Below, piece by piece: positions 44,170-53,305 of a stretch of DNA of 64,000 nucleotides (position 1 is the first letter of the stretch; every line of letters begins with the position of its first letter). Source of the DNA: Chitinophaga skermanii. Lineage in GTDB: Bacteria > Bacteroidota > Bacteroidia > Chitinophagales > Chitinophagaceae. The position numbers and the translations under genes are program-made. Where the stretch lies: positions 1 through 64,000 of the forward strand of contig NZ_QLLL01000009.1 in NCBI RefSeq assembly GCF_003259335.1, in the 5' to 3' direction. The notes under the pieces are model-generated. The model searched no databases. It was not told the DNA's origin and saw only the letters and a program-made list of their open reading frames with translations.

Positions 44170-47100
44170 TTATGATTCAGTACGTTTCGACGGATGATGC
44201 CCACCTTCCGATTTTAAGTATGTCCAATAAAACATAACCGGGAAAATGAACAATGCAAACGCTGTATTCGTGATTAAACCGCCAATTACTACGCGCGCCA
44301 ACGGCCTTGCAGTTTCCGAACCAATACCTGTACTGATAGCAGCCGGTAATAAACCGATGGCAGCCATCATGGCGGTCATTACAACCGGCCTCGTTCGTAA
44401 AATCACGCCCTGTTTCACGGCTTCCGCAAGGCTGAAATTAGGATCGCGGTTCATTAAGCGGATATTTGTTTTAAAAGTTGTTAGCAGGATCACCCCGTTC
44501 TGCACACAGATACCGAACAAAGCAATAAACCCAATGCCCGCAGATATACTAAAGTTCACGCCTGTTATCCACAACGAGAAAATACCACCGATAATAGCAA
44601 ACGGTACATTTCCTAGCACTAACAACGCGTCTTTTACTTTACCAAATAGAATGAAAAGGATCAGGAAGATGATAAACAAGCTAATGGGCACCACTTGCGC
44701 TAAACGCTTGGTGGCTCTTTGCTGGTTTTCAAAATCGCCGGCCCACTCGAGGTTATAGCCATCCGGGATTTTGATTTGTTCATTTACTTTTCTTTGGGCT
44801 TCTTCAATGGTGCTACCCATATCGCGACCACGGATCGAGAATTTAATTGCACCATAACGGGTATGTCGATCACGGTATATAATACTTGGACCAACGATTT
44901 TTTGAATAGTAGCTATCTCTTTAATCGGCACTTTGTTCCCACGGATGGTAGGCACCATGAGGTTACCAATTGCTTCATCGTTCTCACGGAAGCTTTCGGG
45001 ATAGCGAATGCGTAAGTCGAAGTATTTTTCGCCTTCGTATATTTTAGTAGCTGCTTTACCACCTATAGCCATCTCAATCACGCTGTTGGCATCTTCGGTA
45101 GTAACACCGTACATGGCCATTTTTTGTTGATCGAGGTTGATGCGTAATTCCGGCTGGCCGAGGTTGCGGAGGATACCCAAATCCGTAATACCGTCCACTC
45201 CTTTTAAGATCGCTTCAATCTTTTCTTCATTCTCCTCTATTACGTTGAAATCATCACCAAACATCTTCACTACAATCGAGCCTTTTACCCCCGAAACCGC
45301 TTCCTCTACGTTATCCATAATAGGCTGCGAGAAGTTCAACGAAATCCCCGGTATGCCATCCAACTTGCGTTGCATGGCGCTAATCAGTTCCTCTTTGCTA
45401 AGACCAGATTTCCATTCCTTTTGCGGGTAAATATCTACGTGGAATTCTATATTATAGAAACCCGTTGCATCTGTACCATCATTCGGACGGCCCGTTTGCG
45501 ACATTACCTGCTTCACTTCTGGGAATGTCAACAATTTCTTACGAATATTATTTGCCACCGACACCGATTCATCCAATGAAATACTCAACGGCCCCGTTGC
45601 CCGGATATAAATCGACCCTTCATTCAGTTCCGGCAAGAATTCCGTTCCTAAGAATTTAAAAGCATATAATCCAAAGCCAAGTATTAACATCGTAACAAAA
45701 AATACAGGTCGGCGACGTTTAAAACAGAAATTGAAGCCTTTACTTACCCCTTTCAACAATACGTTGATGAAAGGATTGTTTCTTTCCCGAACATCTTTTT
45801 TCAACAATACACTCGCTAAAGCCGGCACCAAGGTAAAGGTGAGAATTAAAGCGCCGAGTAAGGCAAAACCAAGCGTCCACGCAAGCGGCGAGAACATTTT
45901 GCCTTCTACTTTTTCGAAGGAGAAAATGGGCAACAAACAGGTGATGATGATTAGCTTCGCGAAGAAAATACTTTTACCGTTTTCTAAGCTGGCCTTACGA
46001 ATCATACCCATTTTACTCATCTTATTGAAACGCTCCATACCACTATGATGCGCACGTTTGTCGAGTATCACGAAAATACCTTCCATCATCACCACGGCAC
46101 CATCAATGATAATCCCGAAATCGATCGCCCCCATCGATAATAAATTGGCGCTCATGCCCTTTAACTTCAAGCAAATGAATGCGAATAAAAGCGCCAGTGG
46201 AATCACGATCGATACAATTACCGTCGTGCGCCAATCGGCCATGAAGATGAATACAATCACCGTTACGAAGATGATACCTTCCAGCATGTTGTGCAACACC
46301 GTATGCGTTGCGTAGCCGATAAGATCCTCACGGTTATAGAAAGGTTTGATTTGAACATCGGGAGGAAGAATTTTCGTGTTTAGCTCTATGATTTTTGCTT
46401 TTAACGCTTCAATCACGCGGCCAGAGTTTTCCCCTTTACGCATCACGATAATACCTTCTACTACATCATTCTCTTTATCACGCCCTACCTGCCCCAAACG
46501 AGGCAATGATGAGATACTTACTTCGGCCACATCTTTTACTAAGATGGGTACGTCGTTGATATGATCTACGATAATGTTCTTGATTTCATCGGCATTATTT
46601 AACACCCCAATACCACGAACGACGTATGCCTGCGAGTTTTTTACAATTACATCGCCACCTACGTTGATATTGCTTTTAGACAATGCTTGGTAAAGTTCTT
46701 GTGCCGTAATCCCATACTGCACAGCTTTATCGGGGTTCACCGTTACCTGGTAAATCTTCACAGATCCACCAAAGCTTACGATATCGGCAATACCGGGTAC
46801 AGCCAGTAAATTCCGTTCTACCGTCCAATCTTGGATGGTTTTCAATTCTTGAACAGAACGTTTATTACTCTCTAAAGTATAGCGATAAATTTCGCCCGTT
46901 GGCCCGTATGGCGGCTGAATTTCTGGTTCAACACCATCGGGTACACTGGCTGAGCTAATGTTGTTATTCACTTGAATACGTGCATCCGTATCATTTACAT
47001 CATCATCAAAAATCACTTTCACTACCGACAAACCAAATAGCGACGATGACCGGATGTACGCTTTCCCTTGTGCGCGGTTCATAGAAATTTCTATGGGTCG

Positions 47101-47307
47101 CGTTACAAACTTTTCTACTTCTTCCGCGCTTCTACCTTGCCACTGGGTAATAATCGTTACCGATGTATTGGTTACATCGGGGAACGCTTCAATCCCAATT
47201 TGCTTGTAGCTCCAATAACCTGCCACCGCCATTACAGCTGCTGCAAAGAAAATGAAGTACCTATTGCTAAGTGAAAAGGCGAGTATTTTCTTGATAAACT
47301 TGTTCAT
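44170..47307 (-). CDS. czcA: Heavy-metal efflux RND pump, CzcA-like
   Basis: 1045 residues with the 12-span RND layout and two large periplasmic loops. The span 4 motif DFGIIIDGAVVMME (Asp396, Asp402, Glu409) is the form seen in CzcA-type pumps for Co, Zn and Cd, and differs from the copper/silver CusA form (..GAMVDAAIVMIE). This favours a divalent metal, although the ORF is often annotated CusA. It exports metal from periplasm or cytosol through the TolC-like protein using proton flow. It is the last gene of the operon RR-HK-TolC-adaptor-pump; the adaptor gene ends three bases before it begins. Confidence 0.92.
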   Translation of the reverse strand: MNKFIKKILAFSLSNRYFIFFAAAVMAVAGYWSYKQIGIEAFPDVTNTSVTIITQWQGRSAEEVEKFVTRPIEISMNRAQGKAYIRSSSLFGLSVVKVIFDDDVNDTDARIQVNNNISSASVPDGVEPEIQPPYGPTGEIYRYTLESNKRSVQELKTIQDWTVERNLLAVPGIADIVSFGGSVKIYQVTVNPDKAVQYGITAQELYQALSKSNINVGGDVIVKNSQAYVVRGIGVLNNADEIKNIIVDHINDVPILVKDVAEVSISSLPRLGQVGRDKENDVVEGIIVMRKGENSGRVIEALKAKIIELNTKILPPDVQIKPFYNREDLIGYATHTVLHNMLEGIIFVTVIVFIFMADWRTTVIVSIVIPLALLFAFICLKLKGMSANLLSMGAIDFGIIIDGAVVMMEGIFVILDKRAHHSGMERFNKMSKMGMIRKASLENGKSIFFAKLIIITCLLPIFSFEKVEGKMFSPLAWTLGFALLGALILTFTLVPALASVLLKKDVRERNNPFINVLLKGVSKGFNFCFKRRRPVFFVTMLILGFGLYAFKFLGTEFLPELNEGSIYIRATGPLSISLDESVSVANNIRKKLLTFPEVKQVMSQTGRPNDGTDATGFYNIEFHVDIYPQKEWKSGLSKEELISAMQRKLDGIPGISLNFSQPIMDNVEEAVSGVKGSIVVKMFGDDFNVIEENEEKIEAILKGVDGITDLGILRNLGQPELRINLDQQKMAMYGVTTEDANSVIEMAIGGKAATKIYEGEKYFDLRIRYPESFRENDEAIGNLMVPTIRGNKVPIKEIATIQKIVGPSIIYRDRHTRYGAIKFSIRGRDMGSTIEEAQRKVNEQIKIPDGYNLEWAGDFENQQRATKRLAQVVPISLFIIFLILFILFGKVKDALLVLGNVPFAIIGGIFSLWITGVNFSISAGIGFIALFGICVQNGVILLTTFKTNIRLMNRDPNFSLAEAVKQGVILRTRPVVMTAMMAAIGLLPAAISTGIGSETARPLARVVIGGLITNTAFALFIFPVMFYWTYLKSEGGHHPSKRTES

Positions 47308-47310
47308 CTG

Positions 47311-48423
47311 TTATTTCTTCAATGATTCGTAAATAAATACTTGTTTCGACGCGATAATTTGATCGCCGTTCTTCAAACCTTTATCTACGTAAGCACGGTT
47401 TTCCACTGTTTTAACGATATGGATTTCACGGATCGCCACTTTGTGTTGATCGTGTGTTAATACGAGCGCATAGTATTTATCATTATCGAATACAACACCG
47501 CGGCTGGGGATGCTCACCATTTCTTCGTTGATGTTACGTTTTGCTTTTACACTTACGAACATTTCCGGCTTCAATAAATAACCGGGGTTATCAATCACCA
47601 CCCTTGCACGCATTACTTTGCTTTCCGGGTCGAGCATGTTGTAGATCTTATCGATTTTACCGGTGAACACTTTATCGGGATAAGAAAGCGTTGTGATGCT
47701 AACTTGGTCACCCGTTTTGATGCTCGCGATATCGGATTCATAAATATTCAACATCGCCCACACGTTTTTCAAATCTGCTACAATAAAAATGGGATCTGCA
47801 TTATCACTACGCCAGTGTAAGTTCTCCGTAGCTTCTTTCATAATCACGAATCCCGGAACTGGAGAACGCACCACGTAATTATCGTGCGAAGCACCACCGT
47901 TGATCGACAATACTGCCTTCGATTTATTCAGCTCTGCTTTCGCTTTATCAAATTCACTTTTTGCTTCTGTCACATCTCTTTCCGATGCTAAGCCGCTTTG
48001 TAAGAACGACTGTTGTACTTCGTAATTCTTCTTCGCTGTAGCCAAGTTCGATTCCGCCACGCTAACATCTGCTGTGAAGTTGGCCACTTCACCGCTTCGA
48101 ATCGACGCCAGCACTTGTCCTTTATTCACAAAATCGCCAGAATGTACATTCACGCTTGTTACGATACCGCTCACGAAAGGAAAAATCCGCGCCGCTTGAT
48201 CTTCATTCACGGTGATTTTACCTGTTAAAGCCATCTCACTTTCCACGGGATTATTCGTAGCGGTATCGATGCGCAACTGCTTCAACAACGAATCACTCAA
48301 TACCCAATCACTTGAAGCCGGTTCTTCTTTTGGTTGTTTAGAATCACAACTCGACAAAATGCATGCGCACAAGCTGCTTGCCAGTAGTGCTTTGCCCCAA
48401 CGTTGTACCATTGCAGGTTTCAT
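47311..48423 (-). CDS. czcB: Efflux RND periplasmic adaptor, CzcB-like lipoprotein
   Basis: 370 residues. A lipoprotein signal ends at Cys26 (CILSSC-DSKQ). It has the usual membrane-fusion-protein layout: a biotinyl-lipoyl half-motif (VSGIVTSVNVHSGDFVNKGQ), an alpha-hairpin (about 120-175: VAESNLATAKKNYEVQQ ... SEFDKAKAELNKSKAV), the second lipoyl half (SPVPGFVIMKEATENLHW) and a beta-barrel (VWAMLNIYESDIASIKTGDQ). It bridges the pump and the TolC-like channel. It lies between them in the operon, eight bases after the channel gene. Confidence 0.92.
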   Translation of the reverse strand: MKPAMVQRWGKALLASSLCACILSSCDSKQPKEEPASSDWVLSDSLLKQLRIDTATNNPVESEMALTGKITVNEDQAARIFPFVSGIVTSVNVHSGDFVNKGQVLASIRSGEVANFTADVSVAESNLATAKKNYEVQQSFLQSGLASERDVTEAKSEFDKAKAELNKSKAVLSINGGASHDNYVVRSPVPGFVIMKEATENLHWRSDNADPIFIVADLKNVWAMLNIYESDIASIKTGDQVSITTLSYPDKVFTGKIDKIYNMLDPESKVMRARVVIDNPGYLLKPEMFVSVKAKRNINEEMVSIPSRGVVFDNDKYYALVLTHDQHKVAIREIHIVKTVENRAYVDKGLKNGDQIIASKQVFIYESLKK

Positions 48424-48431
48424 ATAGAAAA

Positions 48432-49721
48432 TTAATTTTTAGTAGGATTAAAAATGAGTGAGCCGGTAGAGAAGTTGATAGCCTCCAGCGCACTCGCGTG
48501 GTTATAGCGAAGGGTATTGATTTTTAAGATACTATTACGGTAAGCGTCGTATAAGTCTACAAACTCCAACAAGCTAATATTCCTCAGTTGGTAATTGCGT
48601 TGCACTTCGCCGATCAGTTTCGTAAAATCGTTCCCAAAAGAAGGGTCAACAGTTCCCAGCAAATTCTCGGTACGAATGGCCGTGTTATAGCTATTCATAA
48701 CTTCTTGTTGCAACTGGTCTTCATTCCCTACTTTTTGGAGCTTACTACTTTCCAACATGGTTTTCGCTAACTTAATATTCCCTTGGTTGCGGTTGAAAAC
48801 CGGTAATGGCATCGATAAGGTAAGGGCATTGTAGTTCCTGGTGAAGTTCCCTTGCTTATCGTAGTTGAAGCCGATTTGTAAATCGGGCACCGCCATCGAT
48901 TTTTGCAACTTGTAGTTTAACTCGTTGTACTCAATATTAGCTTCCGCTGTTTTATAATCGTAACGGTTATTCCGTGCACTATCCAAGAGATATTGATACG
49001 TGTAGTTTTTCGCTAATTGTTGCTCCATATCATCGCCCAACGTAGGAATCACTTGAGCTGTAGCCGGCAAGCGCACCAACAATTTAAAATCGCTTTGTGC
49101 ATCCTGTAAGTCTTGCAATACCTCGTCTTCATCTGAACGCAAATCGTACAACAACGATTTAATTCGCAGCATTTCCTTCATGGAAATATTGCCTTTCTTC
49201 TGTTGATCTTCAAACGCTTTCAACATGGCTTCCAAGGTGTTTACTTGTGTATGGAAGAGTTGTAATGATTGCTGGAGATAATAGATTTTAAAGAAATTGT
49301 CGCGTAACTCGTAACGCAACGTACGCATGAGATCGTAGAATTGGTACTCGGTCATTTTTACATTTTGTTGTGCGAGTTTTACAGCTTTGTTACGTTGACC
49401 GGCGAGTTTAATAACTTGTTGTAATTGAAATGTATTCTCCCCTTCATAGGAAAGGTCGAACCATTTGTGGTTGGTTTGATTGTAGATAACGTTCTCAAAG
49501 CTTACTTGGGGGTTATCATACAATTTGGCGGTAATAACGTCAGCTTTTGCTGCGTCGATGTTATAGCGTTGAACGAGTAAAGGGATGTTTTTCTCGAGTA
49601 GCAACTTTTCTGCGTCGTGCAAGCTAAGCCTGGTAGAATCGGCTTGTTGGGCGTGTAGTCGACAGCATAACAACGATAACAACAATATACAGGTCATCCG
49701 CGTAGATAAACTAATATGCAT
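48432..49721 (-). CDS. czcC: TolC family outer-membrane efflux channel, CzcC-like
   Basis: 429 residues. The signal peptide (MHISLSTRMTCILLLSLLCC, cleaved near LHAQ) is followed by two repeated TolC-type helical/strand units, each with long coiled-coil helices (for example SLHDAEKLLLEKNIPLLVQR and YDLRSDEDEVLQDLQDAQSD). The size fits the CzcC/CusC branch. It forms the outer-membrane duct of the tripartite pump. It is the first structural gene, 70 bases after the sensor kinase gene. Confidence 0.92.
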   Translation of the reverse strand: MHISLSTRMTCILLLSLLCCRLHAQQADSTRLSLHDAEKLLLEKNIPLLVQRYNIDAAKADVITAKLYDNPQVSFENVIYNQTNHKWFDLSYEGENTFQLQQVIKLAGQRNKAVKLAQQNVKMTEYQFYDLMRTLRYELRDNFFKIYYLQQSLQLFHTQVNTLEAMLKAFEDQQKKGNISMKEMLRIKSLLYDLRSDEDEVLQDLQDAQSDFKLLVRLPATAQVIPTLGDDMEQQLAKNYTYQYLLDSARNNRYDYKTAEANIEYNELNYKLQKSMAVPDLQIGFNYDKQGNFTRNYNALTLSMPLPVFNRNQGNIKLAKTMLESSKLQKVGNEDQLQQEVMNSYNTAIRTENLLGTVDPSFGNDFTKLIGEVQRNYQLRNISLLEFVDLYDAYRNSILKINTLRYNHASALEAINFSTGSLIFNPTKN

Positions 49722-49791
49722 ACTTCTTGGTTTCTAGCACAAAAATGAGAAGGGCTTATTAGCGGGGAATTAAATTGGGATTAAAACAAGA

Positions 49792-51156
49792 TTAGAATAC
49801 GTTGCGGGGTAGAAATAAAATGTTAAATGTACTGCCTTCTCCTAGTACGCTATCCACAGAAATACTGCCATCGTGGAGTGCAATTATTTTTTCCGACATC
49901 GCTAAACCAATCCCAAAACCGCTAAAACTACGGGCATTGTGGGCACGGAATAAGGGCATAAATATTTGTTCTACATCTTCTTGCGCAATGCCGATACCCC
50001 TATCCTGTATAGCCAACAACAACCCTTCTTTGCTATATTTCAACAAACAATCTACCGGTTTGTTGTGCGAGAACTTGAAGGCATTTCTAATGATGTTGTT
50101 AATGGCTAATTTGAGTAATTGGCGGTTTCCCCAAACAATTAAAGCGCCGGTATCTTCGGGCAGTTCTTGGAGTATAATGTTTAATTGGAGTTGTTGTTGA
50201 CGGAATTCGGCCTGCAATTCCCATAGCATTTCATCAATCCGTATATCTTGCGGTAATACCCCGATCATCGAATAATCGGCACGGGTAAGTTCTAACAAAC
50301 CATTGGAAATACTACGCAGTTTCTCCGCTTCGTCGAGTACCGATTGCAGGGTTTGTATATACGCAGCTGTTGTGCGCTCTTTTTGTAGATTCACTTCTAT
50401 TTCCCCAATAATAGTGGTTAAAGGGGTGCGCAGCTCATGACTAGCATTACTAACAAACGATGCTTGCTTCGCAAACGCTATTTCCAAGCGTTCTAACAGC
50501 TCGTTGAAGTTATGGGCCAATTCATCTACTTCGTCTTTATTCTTGCTGTAATTAACCCTTAAATGCAGGTTATTGGAACGAATGTTCTTTACCTCTTCAT
50601 TAATCGTATGTACAGGCTGCAATGCTTTCCTTGAAAACCAGCGCCCCATAAAAAACACGATCGTCAACCCGAAAGCATATAACCCGATCAATAGCCACAT
50701 TAAAAAGTTCAACTGGGCATTGCCCACCTTATTCCGGGCAATTACGATAACAACGAAGTTCCCCTGGTTATCCTTGTAATAAATACCGAGGGCAGGTTTC
50801 CCATTGTGTACAAACCGGTATTCTTCGCGGGCACGTACGGTGTTTAATAAACCGGGAGGCCAGCTATATTTGGATTCTTCAATAAAAACGGGGGCATTAT
50901 TCTCGTCGTAAATGTTCGACGTTTCACCTGGTATACCTTGTTGATAACGCTTTTGTACATCTAGGAATTTCTTAACAGCCAGCTCATCTTTTTCAAGGAA
51001 CACCTGGGCGGTAATATAAGCCCGTTCTTGTAGCAAGCTATAAAAGCTATTACGCATAAACTGTGCGCATAACAGGTATAGCAATACGAAAATCACCGAG
51101 AGTATGACCCCGGAGATAAGCGTAAATTGCAATGCTAACCTGTTCCTTATTTTCAT
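49792..51156 (-). CDS. Sensor histidine kinase of the metal-efflux system
   Basis: 454 residues: two membrane spans (about 10-33 and 150-172) enclose a periplasmic sensor, followed by HAMP (about 173-225), HisKA with His240 in SHELRTPLTTIIGE, and HATPase_c with N-box NNIIRNAFKFS, G1 DRGIGI and GFGIGLAMSEKI. It lies three bases after the response-regulator gene. By analogy with CusS/CzcS it should sense periplasmic metal; the sensor region shows no obvious metal cluster, so this rests on context. Confidence 0.93.
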   Translation of the reverse strand: MKIRNRLALQFTLISGVILSVIFVLLYLLCAQFMRNSFYSLLQERAYITAQVFLEKDELAVKKFLDVQKRYQQGIPGETSNIYDENNAPVFIEESKYSWPPGLLNTVRAREEYRFVHNGKPALGIYYKDNQGNFVVIVIARNKVGNAQLNFLMWLLIGLYAFGLTIVFFMGRWFSRKALQPVHTINEEVKNIRSNNLHLRVNYSKNKDEVDELAHNFNELLERLEIAFAKQASFVSNASHELRTPLTTIIGEIEVNLQKERTTAAYIQTLQSVLDEAEKLRSISNGLLELTRADYSMIGVLPQDIRIDEMLWELQAEFRQQQLQLNIILQELPEDTGALIVWGNRQLLKLAINNIIRNAFKFSHNKPVDCLLKYSKEGLLLAIQDRGIGIAQEDVEQIFMPLFRAHNARSFSGFGIGLAMSEKIIALHDGSISVDSVLGEGSTFNILFLPRNVF

Positions 51157-51159
51157 AGC

Positions 51160-51846
51160 TTATTTCAACTTCATCATGTAACCCATACCAATAACAGTAT
51201 GAATTAACTGGCCGCCGTTGAAACCTTTGTCGATTTTATTACGGAGATAATTGATGTATACATCGATGGTATTGGTACCTGTATCGAAGTCGAAGCCCCA
51301 TACAGCTTCGGCGATTTGAATGCGCGACAATACTTTATTAGAATTACGCATAAACAGTTCCAACAACGAGTATTCACGCGCTGTAAGGCGAATTTCTTTG
51401 CCTTCGCGGGAAGCTGTTTTCGTATATGTGTTCAAGGTAAGATCGGCGTACGTAAGTACCGGGTTAATAGCATTCGACACAAACTGTTGCTGCCTTCTAC
51501 CCAATGCCTGTATACGCGCCAACAACTCCGAGAAGTGGAATGGCTTCGCCAAATAATCATCTGCCCCTGCCTGTAAACCATCTACAATATCTTGCGTAGT
51601 ATTCAAGGCCGTCAACATTAAAATAAGCAAATGCGACGTTCTCGACCTAATGGTCGTGCACAGTTCCAGCCCATTCTTATAAGGTAACATCACGTCGATA
51701 ATCGCGAGATCGTAGTCGTTTTGTAAGGCGGCTCGCTCTCCCGTTAGGCCATCGTAGGCCACTTCCACGGTATGTTGATGTTCCTCCAGTCCCTGCTTAA
51801 TAAAAGCGGCTACTTTCGGTTCATCTTCGATCAGCAATATTTTCAT
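51160..51846 (-). CDS. OmpR-family response regulator of the metal-efflux system
   Basis: 228 residues: a receiver (acidic D7-E8-D8 region, acceptor D51 in LAIIDVMLPYKNG) and an OmpR/PhoB winged helix (about 130-225: KEIRLTAREYSLLELFMRNS, then DVYINYLRNKID). It is first in the operon RR-HK-TolC-adaptor-pump, so it probably drives its own expression. It is the closest match to CusR/CzcR-type regulators. Confidence 0.94.
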   Translation of the reverse strand: MKILLIEDEPKVAAFIKQGLEEHQHTVEVAYDGLTGERAALQNDYDLAIIDVMLPYKNGLELCTTIRSRTSHLLILMLTALNTTQDIVDGLQAGADDYLAKPFHFSELLARIQALGRRQQQFVSNAINPVLTYADLTLNTYTKTASREGKEIRLTAREYSLLELFMRNSNKVLSRIQIAEAVWGFDFDTGTNTIDVYINYLRNKIDKGFNGGQLIHTVIGMGYMMKLK

Positions 51847-51901
51847 GATAGATAAAATTACGGCATTTTGGGCAGAGCGGGTTTTAAAGGGGGATTAAAA
51901 A

Positions 51902-52244
51902 GTGATTGGAAAAGTTAAGCAAGGCTTTGTAGTGGTGCGCACTTTCACCCAAGACATTGTATCATCCTCTAATTTTCCAAAAGCAGAAGGTAGTGGATAT
52001 TGGGGAGTACGCTATGGTAATAGTTTTTTGCTGAGTTGGGATTCTACTATCATGCCTGGAAGTGGAAACAATTATGTGCAAACAATTACGAGTGATTTGC
52101 ACGAATTTGGTTTTCACAGGTTATGCAATCAAAAACATGCAAGTTATTGGCAATGTAAAGTTTGGAATAGGCGATTTCCACAATTCTATACATACAGCAA
52201 GTAACACAAACAAAAACGCCCTCCGAAAGGAAGGCGTTTTGTGA
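51902..52244 (+). pseudogene. Probable gene remnant with frameshift
   Basis: A GTG-started frame (51902-52204) reads like protein to about 52100 (GFVVVRTFTQDIVSSSNFPK, GYWGVRYGNSFLLSWDSTIM), then loses that character (HRLCNQKHASYWQCK). In the neighbouring frame protein-like sequence resumes (FTGYAIKNMQVIGNVKFGIG, then DFHNSIHTAS) and runs to 52244. This pattern suits a fragment of a beta-rich protein broken by a one-base shift, but I do not recognise the family. It sits exactly where the 19-kb segment meets the nusG terminator. Confidence 0.4.
52213..52240 (-). terminator. Terminator of the tuf-secE-nusG operon
   Basis: The stem AAAACGCC / GGCGTTTT plus the inner TCC/GGA (52213-52220 with 52233-52240) is followed on the minus strand by TTTGTTTGTG. 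It stands 24 bases past nusG and ends transcription that in most bacteria would continue into rplK. Confidence 0.85.
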
Positions 52245-52263
52245 ATATTCTCTAAAAAAAATA

Positions 52264-52830
52264 TTAGCTGATTTTTTCTACCTGCATGAAGTTCAGTTCT
52301 ACAGGCGTAGCGCGACCGAAGATTTTTACTGTTACTTTCAATTTCTTCTTGTCTTCGATTACTTCTTCGATGATACCGTTGAAGTCGTTGAAAGGACCGT
52401 CGATAATCTTGATAGTTTCACCTACGATAAACGGTTCGCTCATTTGGATACCTTGGTCAGATAATTCATCTACTTTACCAAGCATCTTATTTACTTCCGA
52501 TTTGCGCAATGCAATGGGTTGATCTTTACCGAGGAAGTGGATAACACCAGAAACGTTGCGGATCGCTTGGATCACTTCGTCTGTCATTTTACCATCTACC
52601 GCTTCGATCATTACATAGCCAGGATAGAAGTTTTTCTCCCGCATTACTTTTTTACCGGCTTGCACCTTGTAAACTTTTTCTACAGGTAAGAACACTTGGC
52701 TGATCACGTTTGCCCAATCTGAGCGACGAATTTCAATGTCAAGATATTCTTTCACTTTCTTTTCCTTACCACTCACCACGCGCAGCACGTACCATTTAGT
52801 TTCCTGAGTGGGATTATTGGCTGCATCCAT
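52264..52830 (-). CDS. nusG: Transcription termination/antitermination protein NusG
   Basis: 188 residues: an NGN domain (about 10-115: KWYVLRVVSGKEKKVKEYLD, FYPGYVMIEAV, VSGVIHFLG) and a C-terminal KOW domain (about 130-185: GETIKIIDGPFNDFNGIIEE). It binds RNA polymerase and couples it to the ribosome or Rho. It starts one base after secE. Unusually, it is not followed by rplK. Confidence 0.98.
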   Translation of the reverse strand: MDAANNPTQETKWYVLRVVSGKEKKVKEYLDIEIRRSDWANVISQVFLPVEKVYKVQAGKKVMREKNFYPGYVMIEAVDGKMTDEVIQAIRNVSGVIHFLGKDQPIALRKSEVNKMLGKVDELSDQGIQMSEPFIVGETIKIIDGPFNDFNGIIEEVIEDKKKLKVTVKIFGRATPVELNFMQVEKIS

Positions 52831-52831
52831 A

Positions 52832-53023
52832 TTATAGTAAATTGTAGTATTGAGTTAGAACAAAGTGAGATACGGCATCCATGCCCCATACCATCAAGGT
52901 GATGATTATTGTGGCTACCAAAACAATCATTGTTGACGCCTGAAGCTCTTGCCATGTAGGCCAGGATACTTTCTCAGTCAATTCGTAGTATGACTCCCTA
53001 AAGTAATTTCTGATCTTGCTCAT
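52832..53023 (-). CDS. secE: Preprotein translocase subunit SecE
   Basis: 63 residues: a short amphipathic helix (RNYFRESYYELTEKVSWPTW) and a single membrane span (STMIVLVATIIITLMVWGM). The WPTW and single-span form are typical of short bacterial SecE. It lies between tRNA-Trp and nusG, as in most bacteria. Confidence 0.97.
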   Translation of the reverse strand: MSKIRNYFRESYYELTEKVSWPTWQELQASTMIVLVATIIITLMVWGMDAVSHFVLTQYYNLL

Positions 53024-53132
53024 TTCGAAATGTGTTAACGTTATTTAGAAGATAACCGTATATCGTTAAATCAAAACTGACTCACATATCCGGAATAAAG
53101 ATAACGATAATACGATAACCAGATCAATCTTG

Positions 53133-53203
53133 CACGGGCAGTAGGATTCGAACCCACATCAAAGGTTTTGGAGACCCGTATGCTACCGTTGCACCATGCC
53201 CGT
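53133..53203 (-). tRNA. tRNA-Trp (anticodon CCA)
   Basis: A 71-nt cloverleaf: acceptor ACGGGCA / TGCCCGT with G73, D-stem GTGC/GCAT, anticodon loop CTCCAAA giving CCA, T-arm GGTTCGAATCC. It lies between tuf and secE, a placement conserved widely in bacteria. Confidence 0.96.
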
Positions 53204-53207
53204 GTAT

Positions 53208-53252
53208 ATACAGCGTTCTTCTCAAACTTACGCTCTCGATAGAACGCTGTAT
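53208..53252 (-). promoter_or_regulatory. 12-bp inverted repeat between tuf and tRNA-Trp
   Basis: ATACAGCGTTCT (53208-53219) and its exact complement (53241-53252) flank a 21-base loop and end five bases from the tRNA-Trp 5' end. No T-run follows. It is best read as an RNA stem that separates the tuf mRNA from the tRNA precursor, probably a processing site. Confidence 0.6.
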
Positions 53253-53305
53253 GTTATTTTTAGCAAGCAAGTAAATATAAGGTATTTACGCTTACCGTGG
53301 TTTTA

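Noticed and set aside
44001..44204. A 67-codon - strand frame overlapping the end of the RND pump gene
   Set aside because: It starts inside the pump gene in another frame, crosses the predicted terminator and shows no family features.
33000..52260. The 19-kb segment as a phage or integrative island
   Set aside because: No integrase, phage, conjugation or att-like repeats were found; the genes look like ordinary chromosomal ones.
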